DNA of 64,000 bases from Massospora cicadina (GCA_022478985.1 JAKSZP010013311.1:90956-154955); one strand, 5' to 3'; counted from the first letter of the stretch, positions 22,870-34,508 are shown. Numbers and translations are program-made. Notes: generated from the sequence alone by a model not told the origin.

Positions 22870-23296
22870 TTATCTCAGCCTTTTAAGAACTGACTTAAGG
22901 AGTCTAGTTGATTGGTTAAGGTTTGGTAAAAACCATTATGTATCAAGGATTATGATCTCACAGCTTATTTTATGATCTTAACTGATGGGATCCATCACCC
23001 GTTGGAATGAGATGGGAGATTTGCATACTCCCTGAGGGAGCCTGGTAGGTTGTAATAATCCTTCCATGCATGTCAACGCGCATTTTTCTTGATCTTCTGG
23101 CGATAGATCCATCTGATAAGAACTGTTGGTGAGGACCATTATGAAGAAAAAATTTGATCTAGAGAGTCAGGACAAAGCATGCTAAATCCAATCAGTTAGA
23201 TAGCTCTCCTTTTTAGCGAGGCTGTTTAGCTTCCTTTAATTAATTAATATTCTGTGGCCACCATTCTTCTACTCTATAAGTAACAGTGGTGAAGAC
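22870..23296 (-). pseudogene. G8 reverse transcriptase, C-terminal piece
   Basis: Reading leftward from the compact LTR element, KNGGHRILIN and RKLNSLAKKESY (fingers) are followed by YQMDLSPEDQEKCAL and QPTRLPQGVCKSPISFQRVM (palm). The match to gypsy RT is clear although two frames are used. The N-terminal piece continues beyond the insertion at 24921. Confidence 0.82.
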
Positions 23297-23832
23297 CGTT
23301 GGGACATTGGGGATCAACTTTAACCTGGACTTATTAAATCAGGGCCCCAAAGACCCAGTGAGTTATAGGCCATAAAGGCCTTAATAAAGCTAAATAGGAA
23401 AAAAGATTGCAAGAAAAGTATTTTTTTAGAATAAGTTAAGAGGTATATATATGGACTCAAGGCTAAAAATGGGTTTATGAAAGGAATGATTCAAGAGTTA
23501 ATGAGATATCAGCATCCGTTGCTGATCAAGATTATAATAATATTAATACAAGGGAGTGGGACCATCGTCAGCAAAATTCACCAATAAAAACCAAAAAGGG
23601 TTGCTTAATTGGGTGTGAGCATCAAAATGGGATTCTGACACAACCTGATTGATGATTTGAAATCCTTGGCATTAGTCACCAGTTGAATTATTATTTTAAT
23701 TTAGTATTATTAGGGCTAAACCCCAATACTTTGGATTGGGCACACCCAAGTTAATGGGAAACTGAACCTGGCATTTGTTTATAGGTGAGTCACACCCCTA
23801 GTCAGGGCTTCCCCTAATAAGGGAGAATCTCA
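23297..23832 (-). repeat. 3' LTR of compact element
   Basis: This copy is collinear with 24374-24915. It starts CGTTGGGAC (T to C against the partner) and ends GAATCTCA. It differs from the partner by numerous substitutions and small indels, so the insertion is old. Confidence 0.85.
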
Positions 23833-24373
23833 AAAGAACCCCCTCCAAGCCTTGGCTAGGGGTCAGAGCCAAGTCGGGGTCAGCAGTATGGGAGTTATTA
23901 TCAGGAATGACACCTTGTATCAGGAAGAGGTCCCAACATTGGGGATGGCACCTGGCATGGGTGATGGAGCCAGCATTAGGAATATATTCCAGCATTGGCA
24001 TAAGATCTAGCATTAGGGGATCAAATCCTGGTAATTTGGATTGCAGTGTAGGCCCAATAGATCCTACGCTTTTGGTTTGCTCTTATTTCCCTCTCACCCT
24101 AGCTTTCCCGCTGTGGGAAGAGGAAAGGATACCTGGGCTTGTTCGCTCAGTATCAGAATCAGACCAGCCAGGGGGACCCCAACTGATTCAACTGCTTCCA
24201 ACCTGGCTTAAAATCTAATACGGTGGATCAGGGGCTAGGCCAGGCCATACCTCCTGTTTTCTTAGGCCCAGGGTAAGTCTTAGGACAAAGGCCCTCAGCA
24301 GCGACCGTCCCTCCTCCTTCCTTGGATTAGTATTCATGGGGAGATCAGGGGAACCTAGAAGGGAGCACCAATT

Positions 24374-24915
24374 TGTTGGGACATGGGGAGCAATTCCAAC
24401 CTGGTTCATATTAAATCAGGGCCCTGAAGCCCCCAGTAAGTTAATAGGCCATCAAGGCCTTAATAAAAATAAATTGGAAAAGATATTGTGAGAAACAAAA
24501 TTTTATTAGAATAAGCTGCAAGGTATTTATATGCCCTCAAGGCAAAAAGTGGGATTGGAAGGGAAGGATTTAGGATAGGGAGATCTCAGCATCAGTTGCC
24601 AATTGAGATAATAGTAATATTAGTACAAGGGAGTGGGACCATCCTCACCATAATTCACCAGCAAATCCAAAAAGGGGTACTTGATTGGGTGCAAGCATCA
24701 AAATAGGATTTTGCCACAACCCAGTTGATGTTTCAACACCCTTGGAATTAGTTGCTGGTTCCAAATATTAATTTAATTCAATATTATTGGGGCTGATCCC
24801 TGATACTTTGGTTTGGGATCAGCCCAAGTTAATGGGGAGCCCAATCTGGCATCTTCCCATAGGCGAGTGGTGACACCTAGTTGGGAATATCCCAAATAAA
24901 GGGAGAATCCTGACA
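24374..24915 (-). repeat. 5' LTR of compact element
   Basis: It starts TGTTGGGAC and ends CCTGACA on the plus strand. The TATA-like motif on the minus strand is near 24530. The adjoining GGGAGCACCA at 24361-24370 is the complement of the primer-binding site. Confidence 0.85.
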
Positions 24916-24920
24916 AAGAC

Positions 24921-25130
24921 CTTGTACTCTGTGAGGGCACAAGTAAGCTGGATCCAATAAGCGCTTAATCATGGTCTTCAGGTATTGCTCCTCTATTTTG
25001 ACTTCCTATTAGCTTCAATTGAATAGGGGTTGAATCTACAACGTCAATACGTTGCTCTAGTCTTTCTGGTGATCCTAATCGACATCTGATTTGTAGATAA
25101 CACACTAATAGTTTTCAAGCAATTGATGCA
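24921..25130 (-). pseudogene. G8 reverse transcriptase, N-terminal piece
   Basis: Minus-strand STPIQLKLIGSQNRGAI followed by LLVPSQSTRSS is the segment that precedes the RT fingers in gypsy pol (P-x-x-RR, then GLI-x-PS-x-SPW). It stops at the compact element and resumes on the other side with PLLLI and KNGGHRI, showing where the insertion fell. Confidence 0.7.
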
Positions 25131-25239
25131 CTTTCTCAAGTTACTCCTGAGTTAAATTAGCAGATATTTGGCTTGAGCAATAGCGCAAACTATGTTGTTT
25201 TTTTATAGTCCAAAATACGTGAGCACTAATAAATGTAAC

Positions 25240-25850
25240 CTGTTAATTTCATCAGTGGGAACTAATTGGACATTCCCAATCACCTGATGTTTCTTGACAT
25301 AGACCTTTGTTGATTAAATTCCTAAGTAGTAGCACAATAGGATGATTATAGTATGGATGAGGACTCTAAAAAGAACACTTGGTTAAAATACTTACTCAAT
25401 TAACATTTGTAATATTTATCAAGCAGTTTGAGCTATACTCAGGGTTAGTGTTGGTAGAAATTTACTCTTTGTTCCTCTGGTTAGACTCTCCATCTCCTAG
25501 TGGCATAGAATGGTATTCCTTCTGCTGCATCTACTAAGCCAGGTAGCATTTTCATACTTCTTTCAGAGGTAGAAAATTACAAATTTAAAGCAGAAACAGG
25601 TTACTCGACCAGACAGGAGTTCTTCTTCTTGCTGGAGTCTTTATTATCATGTGCGATTAGAACTTTATAGTTGAGAATAACAAGTATCCTTATTCCGGAT
25701 TAATGTTTCAATTTTTACTCAATTATAAAGATGTGTCCAATATTTATACATACTGTTTATTGTCCAGGGCAACTAAGCGTTCTTAGAAAATTAACTTTCC
25801 AACTCAGAAGGGCAGAGAAAAATAAGCACATATCGCCTTGGTGATGTTTA
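25240..25850 (-). pseudogene. G8 dUTPase-like remnant
   Basis: Between protease and RT, minus 25375-25280 reads PHPYYNHPIVLLLRNLIN and, one frame away, VYVKKHQVIGNVQLVP. This parallels G5 (LDPVYQRPIY, NLTNKDMVVKKHQ) and the dUTPase order motif 3 (ID-x-DY-x-GEI-x-V-x-L-x-N) then motif 4 (KKGDRIAQLI). Motif 2 is not readable. Function is lost. Confidence 0.5.
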
Positions 25851-25854
25851 GGCC

Positions 25855-26010
25855 AACGGTGCTATACACTTGATTGTATTTGAGGTTAGGGGCGAGCTTG
25901 ATCTTCTTAATAATTTGGTGGGCAACAAAATTGATAGGTGATTTCATATCCAAGATAGCCAAAAATCAGATTGTCTGACTTACCACCTCCACCTTGGTGG
26001 TAGTTCCTCC
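25855..26010 (-). pseudogene. G8 aspartic protease
   Basis: Minus-strand AILDMKSPINFVAHQIIKKI corresponds to the retropepsin block; the catalytic D-T/S-G is D-M-K. The tail KLAPNLKYNQVYSTVG matches the other proteases in the window. Confidence 0.7.
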
Positions 26011-26429
26011 AAAACTTTGGTGAAGAGATAGTACCTCTTAAGGGTGAAACGTTAAATTGAGCTTTTGGATAGTCTCAGGTACTTCTTTATCTTCAGTAGA
26101 ATTTTAAGTTTGATATGTGAAAGATCAAAAAATACAAGGTATTCATCGCAGGCTGTATCAACTATTATGGGCAAAGGATACCTGACTAGGTAAGTGTCTT
26201 TGGGAACCTGGAGTTATTAATATTTTTGGCGTTTAAACGGTATGGATTTATGAGCTCAGCGAGAAAACCTGAAATATAATCATATGATTACTTAAGACCC
26301 CCTGAAGAGTCGTCACCAGTTCATTCTCAATGCATTTGAGATGAGCAATTAGCAATGTTTCACTTACAGTTACTTTGGACGGTCGTTTTAGAGGCACCTG
26401 ACCCTAAGCTTTTCTTCCTTTTTCCTGCT

Positions 26430-28468
26430 TGGCAAGGGCAGGGTTCTTTTAAAACACATATCCTCGGTATGATTGTTCTTTTAAGCAGTATTTGCACCTT
26501 GGCTTCTCCTCCTGCTTAGGCTTTGCTTCATCCATAGTTAAACTCTGAGCTTCATGGAGAACTTTTGAGAGGTCATTGTCTAGCGCATATCCTCCACATC
26601 AATTAGGGCTTATTTAATGTCTAAGATGAGATTTAAGCTTCATTTGATGTATGTGACGTGCATGGCTATGATAAGCTATTATGTAAACCAGCAACAACGG
26701 CAGATATGCATAATCAAATGTAATTGCTTTTAAGATCAACAGCGTCTGGGACTTGATATAGAAGCCATCTATGAATTTGGCATGTATCGTTTGGCATAAC
26801 TTGCTGCTCATGAAACCTGTTTTTTATTATGCGAACTTTGCTTTGACCCAAATTCTTTGACATGCGCTTCCTTCACTTCTCTCTAGGTATGCAGATCATC
26901 AATATGAGGCACCATAACCTCTTGAGAAATACAGATTAATTAGAATAAACTATGCTTAACCCTTTTAATGTTCTGTTGCACCTTCCATTGCTCCTTCATA
27001 GATGTGGAGGAATGGTGTGATACTCCTTTAGCATGAGTTAAATTGTCCTTGAACGTATGCTTAAAGGTAGTGGCTTTAATCTTGTAACAACATGTACTCT
27101 TAAAGCTTTATAATTGATAAATTAGTATGAGCCCTTCTCTGTTCAACTAGTCATTCTATTTAGAATAATTCGTTCTGTAGAGGATTGAGATGTTACTCAA
27201 TTTACTTCAGGATAAAACTTGGAGTAATATCCAGTAGATTGATTCTTCTTTTGAGAATGACTTTGTCATTTACCAAAATTTAATGTGAACGTCCAGTCAT
27301 GAATTTGTTAATGGGTGGATGAGCGATAAGCTTTCAAAAGCTTTTTCTCATTCTCTATTACTATAATGTGCCAATTCAAATTATCATTTAACTCTTTGTA
27401 TTCAGTGCTTTGAGTAGGGTTGTTGGTCCAGGCTTGCAACCCTTCTGTGAGAGTGTTCTAGCGTTGCTCAGCTTCATTAAGGTGATGGTAGATTTTGTTA
27501 ATGTCTTCTCAACTGGGGGATTTTCTTCTTATGTCACTCTCAATTTATTTTGTCACTTCGTGATGGAAAAAAGGTAAAGGCCTGAGTTAAATAGCATTCC
27601 AGATTTTATTCAACTTGGAACATTACTGATTAAAACATTGAGTTAAGGATGAGCCTCATTGGCTCAATGGGTCTCCAACTTATAACTTTTTTATAGGGCT
27701 TGCTTTAGCTAGGCTTTAAGGAGAATGATCTTTTCTTCCTGTTATTGTCAAGTAGAGGGTTGTGCTGCCTTTTTACCATGGGCTTATATGTCTTGTCTTT
27801 GGAGATCTTCAGCAAAGGCATCAAGTGGTATTTTGGTATTTTTGTTCTAATTCAAGATGTCCTTTTGGAGAAGCCAAATATCTTTCTCCACGTACTTGTA
27901 ACTCTGGCATCAATAGTCCCCATTTAATTAAGGAGCTGAATGATGTAATATAGTTTGCTTTAATCAAACATCATATGTCCCCTATAATTTGTGACATAAA
28001 TTATACACCTGCTCATAGTTCATCTGTAAGTTCATTTAAGTCTTAATAACATAACGTAGTTCATTGTTAAAGAACTTCTAGAAAATGCTCAATCTGATAG
28101 AGCCAGGGTTTGCAAATTGCAGGATATAGAAATATAATTTGTACTTGATCCATAGCTCTGGGAAAATATTGAATCATATAGTTTCATTAGATTCCTGTCC
28201 ATGGCAAATTACCTTTTACAGCTGGCTTTTTCTCCTTGGTTAGTGACTCCATAAAGTTAGTTTCACACTCCTTTATGGGAAATCAATGTTAGATGATGAG
28301 CTCTAGGAATCTTGATAGTGTTTTAATTTTTAAATTGTGATGATGGGTAGACTTCCCATCTGGTCATCTTTTCACCGTTTCTCTTGTGCATCCAATGGGT
28401 GACAGTTATACAGGTCATCTTCCATGGTGCAATTAATTTAGTGCAGGTATTGTTAAACGTTAACTGAG
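26430..28468 (-). pseudogene. G8 gag
   Basis: A zinc knuckle is readable across one frameshift near 26510-26455: CKYC, then NNHTEDMC in the next frame. The body from 26550 to 28468 has only short frames, for example 26811-26614, in the expected capsid place. It lies between the protease and the primer site. Confidence 0.5.
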
Positions 28469-28486
28469 CCCGTGTAGTGAGCACCA
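28469..28486 (-). promoter_or_regulatory. G8 primer-binding site
   Basis: The minus strand reads TGGTGCTCACTACACGGG, three bases inside the LTR start at 28490. The first nine bases agree with the sites of G2 and G4. Confidence 0.7.
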
Positions 28487-28489
28487 TCC

Positions 28490-29136
28490 TGTTGGGCTTT
28501 TTTAGCTCAATGGTGATATTCCTAAGAAGCCTGACGGCCAATACTTATATCCATATGTTGGGATTCTTACCCACATCGCCCATCTTAAGTTATATTTAAA
28601 CTTCTGGTCCACTAGGAGATTAATCTGCTAGTTGAAATTTTGAGTTATTGATTACATATATGAAATTTTGTTCAGGAGTAATATTCTAAAAAATACTTAT
28701 TGATATGTTAGATTACGATCCAACAGATTGATAGTGTTTTTTCAGGGATGATCCTTGGAATAAAAAAGTGATTAGGGGTCAATTTAATTTTTGATAACAT
28801 AGTTGATTTGTAGGAGTAGATCGGGTTTTGTTGCTAATTGACTAAGGTATTTTTATGAGTTGCTGGCGTGTAATGCAGCCTATCATAGAGCAACACTTAA
28901 GCTAACCTTTTTGGATCAAACTCTGATATTTATGGGGTAAGAGTCCCATTACCCAAGTAGATTATTACCTGATAAGAGTAATTTTAATGGGTTTTGAGCA
29001 AAGATGCTGAGACAAATTCTCTTTTTAACTCTGAAGAGGTTGAGTTGATTAGGGAAGATAACCAAGTTATATTCATATAAGGAAGACAATCGTTTTACGC
29101 AACCATGGAGTGTTAATTCATCAGTGATGGCTGACA
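28490..29136 (-). repeat. G8 5' LTR (about 647 bp)
   Basis: The plus strand begins TGTTGGGC and ends GATGGCTGACA, giving TGTCAG...CAACA on the element strand. The inner end is fixed by the primer site. The outer end is inferred from the terminal pattern only. Confidence 0.5.
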
Positions 29137-29744
29137 TTCACAATTGGGCCCAAACAAAAGTTATGTGGACCTAATTTCTATTAATATCCTCTTGACTTTT
29201 TACAATAAAGAAGATCTGATCATATATAAAATTGTTTATATAGTTTATAATTTAGACTGTTTGCTTTTGTGATTAGAGAAAGAAGGAGGAAATATGATTC
29301 TCTGTCTATAATATTGTATATCTCCATGAACTCTGCGTGATGAGAAAAAGAAGAACCTCTGAACCTTAAAATAGGTTAAGTTTTCCAAGATGGAATAGGG
29401 AAACAGTCACTGCCATTTAGAAGAAGTCAATATTAGGACAAATACCAGGTTGGCGTTGAACCTAATTACTATTTTTGCTATCAGCTCAACGAGAATTGTA
29501 GTCTTTTTTTTAGTACTAGATGGTAGCAACCCAAGGGGGGATTCATCGATGTTTGAGAATTGTAGTCTTCATACTACTATTACCCATTTAATCCATTAAC
29601 ATAAACAAGTCAAACAACGCACATAGAAGGAACCTATGAAGTTATACAAGTGAGCTTAAGCAAGTATTATTCAGAATGAGGAATCAAATCGTGAACTTAT
29701 CATTAGGAACACAATAATGATTCAAGCTCCTCAAAGTTTTAACA
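29137..29744 (+). repeat. Probable G2 5' LTR
   Basis: The right end TTTTAACA at 29744 is followed after two bases by the primer site TGGTGCTCACTG, so this should be the 5' LTR of a plus-strand element. The left end is unresolved. It contains micro-insertion copy 3 and one copy of the AACCT...AGGTT palindrome motif (29352-29390) also found after pol in G2 and G3. I could not find a matching 3' LTR. Confidence 0.45.
29506..29554 (-). mobile_element. Micro-retroposon copy 3 (49 bp, A-tailed, reverse orientation)
   Basis: It is flanked by perfect 15-bp duplications GAGAATTGTAGTCTT at 29491-29505 and 29555-29569. On the minus strand the insert reads GAATCCCCCCTTGGGTTGC, then ACCATCTAGTACT and six A, collinear with copy 1 over its full length. 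Confidence 0.82.
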
Positions 29745-29746
29745 AT

Positions 29747-29764
29747 TGGTGCTCACTGCAGAGG
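29747..29764 (+). promoter_or_regulatory. G2 primer-binding site
   Basis: TGGTGCTCACTGCAGAGG lies two bases after the LTR end. The first ten bases agree with the G4 site, so the same primer tRNA is likely. Confidence 0.7.
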
Positions 29765-29879
29765 TATTCGAGTTTAGCTAAATTTTAATAAAATTAAATC
29801 TAATATGTCTTACTAGAACAAAATTAACAAGCCCTGGATGAAACTTAAAACTTTCAATAAGAACTCACTTAACTCAGCA

Positions 29880-30123
29880 TCACAAGCCAGCTTCAATGCA
29901 TTGGAAGAATGGGCGACAAAGGCCAAGTAGGAGGTCAAAAAATGGGAAAAAACAACAATGACCTCTATGGAAAGGTTAACTCCTTGAAGCGCAAGGGGGT
30001 GGATTGATTAAAATAAATTGTTTTGGAAGACTGAGCAAGAGGCAGACCAAGAACACATTCGCCAGCTTATTGAAGATTTTGCATGACAATTAAAGCGTAT
30101 AGAAGAACTGGAGGTCTATAAAT
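29880..30123 (+). pseudogene. G2 gag, N-terminal part
   Basis: Plus-strand FNALEEWATKAK and DQEHIRQLIEDFA followed by LKRIEELEVYKC is a charged helical gag start like that of G1 (MDFVEWAEALKAVIA). It is cut by insertion of G3; the helix appears to resume at 44959 with CAQMES. Confidence 0.55.
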
Positions 30124-30128
30124 GCAAC

Positions 30129-31265
30129 TGTAAAAAATTATAGGTTTTCTGGTTATTTTTGGCCAATAACCACTTTAAATATATTAATTGCACAGGTTTG
30201 GGTTTTGTGCAATTAATCGCGTTGTATAGTAGTAGATATAATCATTTGATAATAGTATGACGACTATAATCCTTAGTTGAATGGAAATACTAGATTTCAG
30301 TTCAACGCTCAGCCAGTATTTCCTCTCAAAATACTCAAGATGTCTTGAATAGGTATTTGTTCACTTTTACCACCTAACTTGATCTACTCTTAGATCCCCA
30401 TTTCTGGTTTCCCTAAATCTACAAACAGTTGGCAGCAAAACCCAATTTATTTCAGCTTTTTCTCTGGATTCCGCTCAGATCCTTACTCTTTATCTTAAAG
30501 AGTCTCTTAATTATCACACACAGCAATAGAATCCCTGAGAAAGAATATAAAAATGGATGTTGATAAAGTTTACTAAGCTAGTATTCTAGTAAAAGTGATC
30601 TAGTATTTATTATCTGGTAAATTATATATTTTTATTAGTAAATTCTAGGAAATTTATAGTGGGGATTCAGCACCCAACTCACAGTTGACACCTCCTCAAT
30701 GAAATGGTAGCTATTATCATTGAATAACCCATCTTCGTCTCAGCAGTGATGGTCTTCCCCATCCTGGCTAGGATTCGTCAGTGGACATCCTTGAGACCTA
30801 AAATGGAAAGAGTTGGAAAAAGTGTCCCAAACGTTTTCCTCTTAATCCAAGCGAACCAACTTATTTGGCTAGCGACCTGCTTAGGTAATGGGACTTGTTA
30901 CCCATTAAGGCAAGTCATGAACCAACTGATAAATTTACTAGTTGCATATGGAATCACTAGTCTCACAACTTACTACTTAAATTCCCAGTTAGTCACTAAT
31001 AAAACCCAACCAATCCCAATCATTATGCCTAATAGTTAATTACCTATCAGATGTCCCTATTTCATTGGCAACTCTTCCCAACGAGATATTAAGCACTCAT
31101 CCAGATTGACTGATGGATCTTAGCAGGCAAAAAAACTAAAATTCCCCAAACACAGTTACCCTAAATCAGGGTCAACCAATTTCCAATTCACCTCGCATTA
31201 GTGAATTATTTCCTAGCAATCCCTGGTAATCTAGCCATCTGGGGTTATGGGCAGAAAATTCCTCA
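30129..31265 (-). repeat. G3 3' LTR
   Basis: Collinear with 43821-44953. It begins TGTAAAAAATTATAGG and ends about CCTCA. A TATA-like ATATATAATTT is on the minus strand near 30620. The pyrimidine-rich CACGTCCCCCTCTTGCC just right of it is the polypurine tract of the element strand. Confidence 0.85.
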
Positions 31266-33110
31266 CGTCCCCCTCTTGCCTAGATTTACAGCGAGAAAAG
31301 GACCAGGGCAGGAGACCACTGTCTTGGACACTTGGTCAAATTACTTTATTTGCTCAAGCGGACTATGATCATAAGTACTCAATGCTGCTCATGATGACCT
31401 TCAGCATGAATTCTATTTTCCTCTTCCTCCTCGCTACTGCCTACGCAGAGCACAGTCTCCACAATCTTCTGTTATGCTAAAATGATTGATTTACTCATTA
31501 TGATATTAATCCTGGGATACAGTTTCCCCATCAGGGCATATGACCCGCTGCATATTCAAGATTCTTGGTCTGGAGTTCTCAATTTACTGATTTTCTAATA
31601 CTCAACAGGAGACTCTTGACGTCAATGTTCATTTTGTGGCCCAATCAAGAATGCTCATTTATGTACGCCCTTGTTATTTTCAACTCATAACCTCTTGGCT
31701 CTTATCATTCTTAATTCTTCTCTGGAGAGCTTATCCAAATAATTTTGAGATTATTTTCTCAAAATTGGAGCTTAATTGATTGCAGAGTGCATAATGTCAA
31801 CTATCATATAAGTCTGACATCCCCCTCTCATCCAGCTCATATGTCAAATTCCAAGTTGTAGTACCAACAGCTGCTCTACAGTTTCGTCTGATCAAAATCT
31901 TTGACTATTCCAGCAGATGAGTGAGTCTGAGTGACGGAACCTTTTCTATGGTCCTTCAAGGACTCATACTCCTAGTCAAGTACCAGTGGCTAGTCCTTCC
32001 ATGGAACTACCAGAAACAGTAACCAACCCCACTAAAACCAGGTTAAAGATCATCTTTAATGACTCGCAGCAAATCCTTCCTCTGTCATCAATTCCAGAGT
32101 TGGATTTAGAAACTCTCCTGGATTTAGTTCCTTTTGCAAATGCGCCTAAGATCATTGTTGATCCTCCTTAAATAATGCCCTTCACTCTTGATCGTTCCTT
32201 CCTTGCTGGATCATACTTGATTCTGGAGTTCCTCTTCTGACTTTGGTTAATATTACAAGCCAGTTGTATTGGCCACTGAACTCACCATCAGCAAAAGCGT
32301 ACATTTCAAACTCCACTATGAATAATTAAGAGCCCAGATCACAGAGAATTTATCTATACCGCTGAATCCTTCCAATCTTGAAAACATCCTAGATTGGGAT
32401 ATCGCAGCCTATGCTATTTGCTTTGCCAGCCAAGTTCTTTGAACTTGGGCCACAAAGCTTCCAGCATAACCTGGCTTCCATTGCTCTTTCTGCTACAGCT
32501 TCCAAGAAGATCGTAGTCATCACAGCAGGATGCCATTCACTCCTTGCATGACTATCTCATTTCTAGCGTCCCATCAGCCTATTCCCTTATGGCTTTGAAA
32601 GGGTCATGATTTGGCAACCCCTGTCTAGTATCCCTTATTCATTGCTGACCATATGTCTGGTGTTCTTGAAGAAGCCCATCAGCAAGCGCTCAAGGCCGAT
32701 CTTATAGCTCTGGTACCAAATCAGGATTAATTGGGGTTATTTACCGATTGCCTCATCTTATACTGTTGCTTTCCTCCTCGCTCCAAGGTTTCACAATTAG
32801 CTTCATCCGACATCTAAATTTCGCTTCCCTAGTCACTGTCTCACAGGGATCTGCATCTTCTCAACAAACATTGTTTCATGTATGTTTACCCCTTGCTAGC
32901 ATCTGATCTCACATAAATTCAGATGGGTCATTCACTCCTACTGCGATCCATCTCCCCCTCTCCCAAGAGGTGACACAGGAGGAATCATCCCAAAATTGAG
33001 GATAATCAAAATAAAAAAATAAAGATTATAAATTGTATCGGTTTTCTATGCAGTTTTTAATATTTTTTCCTCAATATTTTTATCAATCTTTTATTTTATC
33101 TTCTTTTTTC
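31266..33110 (+). other. G3 extra region between pol and 3' LTR, with opposite-strand frames
   Basis: No G3 pol domain is seen here. On the plus strand, antisense to G3, several protein-like frames occur: 31247-31480, 31986-32171, and stretches near 31620 (CSFCGPIKNAHLC, a Cys/His cluster) and 32370 (LNPSNLENILDWDIAAYA). The tract ends in an A-rich sequence near 33003-33026. It could be an antisense ORF as in some plant Tat-lineage gypsy elements, or a nested decayed retroposon. No family was recognised. Confidence 0.35.
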
Positions 33111-33114
33111 CATG

Positions 33115-33315
33115 GGACTTGACCTTGTTTCAGTTCAGTGGTCCACCTTTTTATTTTATTATCTTAAAATGGATCCTAGGTATTCTTAGACCTACCAGTT
33201 TTCTATGGTTCAGAGTCTACCTTTTTTGAGACTTACCATCTAGATTGATTCAGAGGTCCTTTTTTGTACTTGACCTAATCATTAGGACATAACCAAATTA
33301 ATGGTTCAAGGGTCC
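33115..33315 (-). repeat. Tandem array of imperfect palindromes after G3 pol
   Basis: Four units about 45-60 bp apart on the minus strand share the plan GGACC...GAACCA...TGGT...AGTC, for example TGAACCATTAATTTGGTTAT. The same plan occurs after G2 pol (48717-48916). Confidence 0.6.
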
Positions 33316-33589
33316 TTTATGAACTCTTTTTTTGTTATTTTTTTCATCATTCCATTACTTCAAATACTTAGCATGGACTCAATTTTACTTTTTTATCTAA
33401 AAGGTTCTTGATGGAGTAGGCGTCCATCGTCATCTTGGCGATAATCTCAAACAGACTTGATCACAATGCATCCAGTTCATTTCTTCTTCCAAAGCCATGT
33501 GTATTGCAATAGATAACTCTTTCACCTATTCAATATTCTGATAAGGCTGGTCATTTCTTATTGTACATCGGTTTGCTTGTATTTTTTCT

Positions 33590-34400
33590 TTAAAGTAGTA
33601 TCAAATGCTTGCAATTGCGGTTTGACCAGGATATTTTTAATTGATTCAGGTACTGCTTGTCACTCATCCCAATTTTGGTTCCACCAACATATAAAATCTG
33701 CAGCAACGCATCCTTCCTCCCATATAGTAATTCAAATGGCGTTTTTCCCATCGCTGTATGATGATTGATATTATAGGCAAACGTCACCAAGCTCAGGTAT
33801 GTTCTCCATGTGGAAGTTCTTCCTGAAACCAGCTTTCTTAGCGTTGCAGCCAGCGTTCCATTAACTCGTTCCACTAGTATGTTCATATCCAGCTGGTAGG
33901 GTACAGATATGACTCCTTGGATCCCCATTATCTCATTTAAGCATGGAATCATTTGAGACATGATTTTTGTCTCATTGTAGATCAGCAGGACCTGTGGGAA
34001 TCCATGTCAATATACTACTTGATCTAGGTTGAAACTTTACAGTGCTAGTAGAATCTACTTTCACCAAAACCTTCATCTTGACCCATCTCATCAGATGAAC
34101 AATTACAAATTATGTTGTACTTTACTCCTTTGTGCTCATCATCAGTGGTCCCATAATATCAATGGACACCGCATGCCAAGAAAATCCAGGGCGGACCAGT
34201 TAGTATCCAATTATATTCTTATGAGGCTTGTGCAACTGGCACTCCACACAACAAGCTAGATAATCAGCAACATCATAATTGATTGAATCCTGGTAGTAAT
34301 ACTGAAGAATATGACTGGTCATTTTTCTCAGGCCTCCATGCTTGACAACCTAATGAGCAGCTTGAACAATAGCTGCTTTTTCAACAACTTTGGGAATATT
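33590..34400 (-). pseudogene. G3 integrase
   Basis: The frame 33961-33590 (123 codons) is the C-terminal half of a gypsy integrase core: GIQGVISVPYQ, then LVERVNGTLAATLRKLV with the catalytic Glu, then LVTFAYNINHHTAMGKTPFE and LLYGRKDA. The N-terminal half at 33962-34400 is broken. LINE-a separates it from the G3 RNase H, and the 16-bp duplication proves continuity across that insert. Confidence 0.85.
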
Positions 34401-34508
34401 AACTCCTTCCCATTAACTTTTCTTTCTCGTTGCAATCACTTTTGCAACCTATTCAATTCAAGACTGAATCTAGTTTGATAATCTCACAGAGGAGATTATT
34501 CTGCGCCC

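Larger units (their letters stand above)
23297..24915 (-). mobile_element. Compact non-coding LTR retrotransposon (TRIM-like, 1.6 kb)
   Basis: Two direct repeats (23297-23832 and 24374-24915) bound a 540-bp core without a recognisable coding domain. The whole unit is flanked by the 5-bp duplication AAGAC (23292-23296 and 24916-24920). On the minus strand the core starts with primer site TGGTGCTCCC three bases after the LTR and ends with a GGAGGGGG polypurine tract before the 3' LTR. The LTRs run TGTCAG...CAACA and carry a TATA-like CATATAAATACC. It interrupts G8 RT, whose motifs resume across the junction. It would depend on proteins of an autonomous gypsy. Confidence 0.88.
20267..29136 (-). 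mobile_element. Gypsy element G8
   Basis: This minus-strand Ty3/gypsy copy runs 5' LTR (28490-29136), primer site, gag, zinc knuckle, protease, dUTPase remnant, RT, RNase H, integrase. It is interrupted by the compact LTR element at 23297-24915 and by a micro-insertion at 21402. No 3' LTR was identified, and the left limit is uncertain because the ORF1-only element and G7 intervene. All domains are pseudogenised. Confidence 0.75.

Noticed and set aside
16573..29554. Micro-insertions as fragments of 5S rRNA, because their complement reads TTAGTACTAGATGG as in the 3' half of 5S genes
   Set aside because: The match covers only about 14 nt, is antisense to the A-tailed strand, and the rest does not follow 5S. 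Kept only as a possibility to test with a 5S covariance model.
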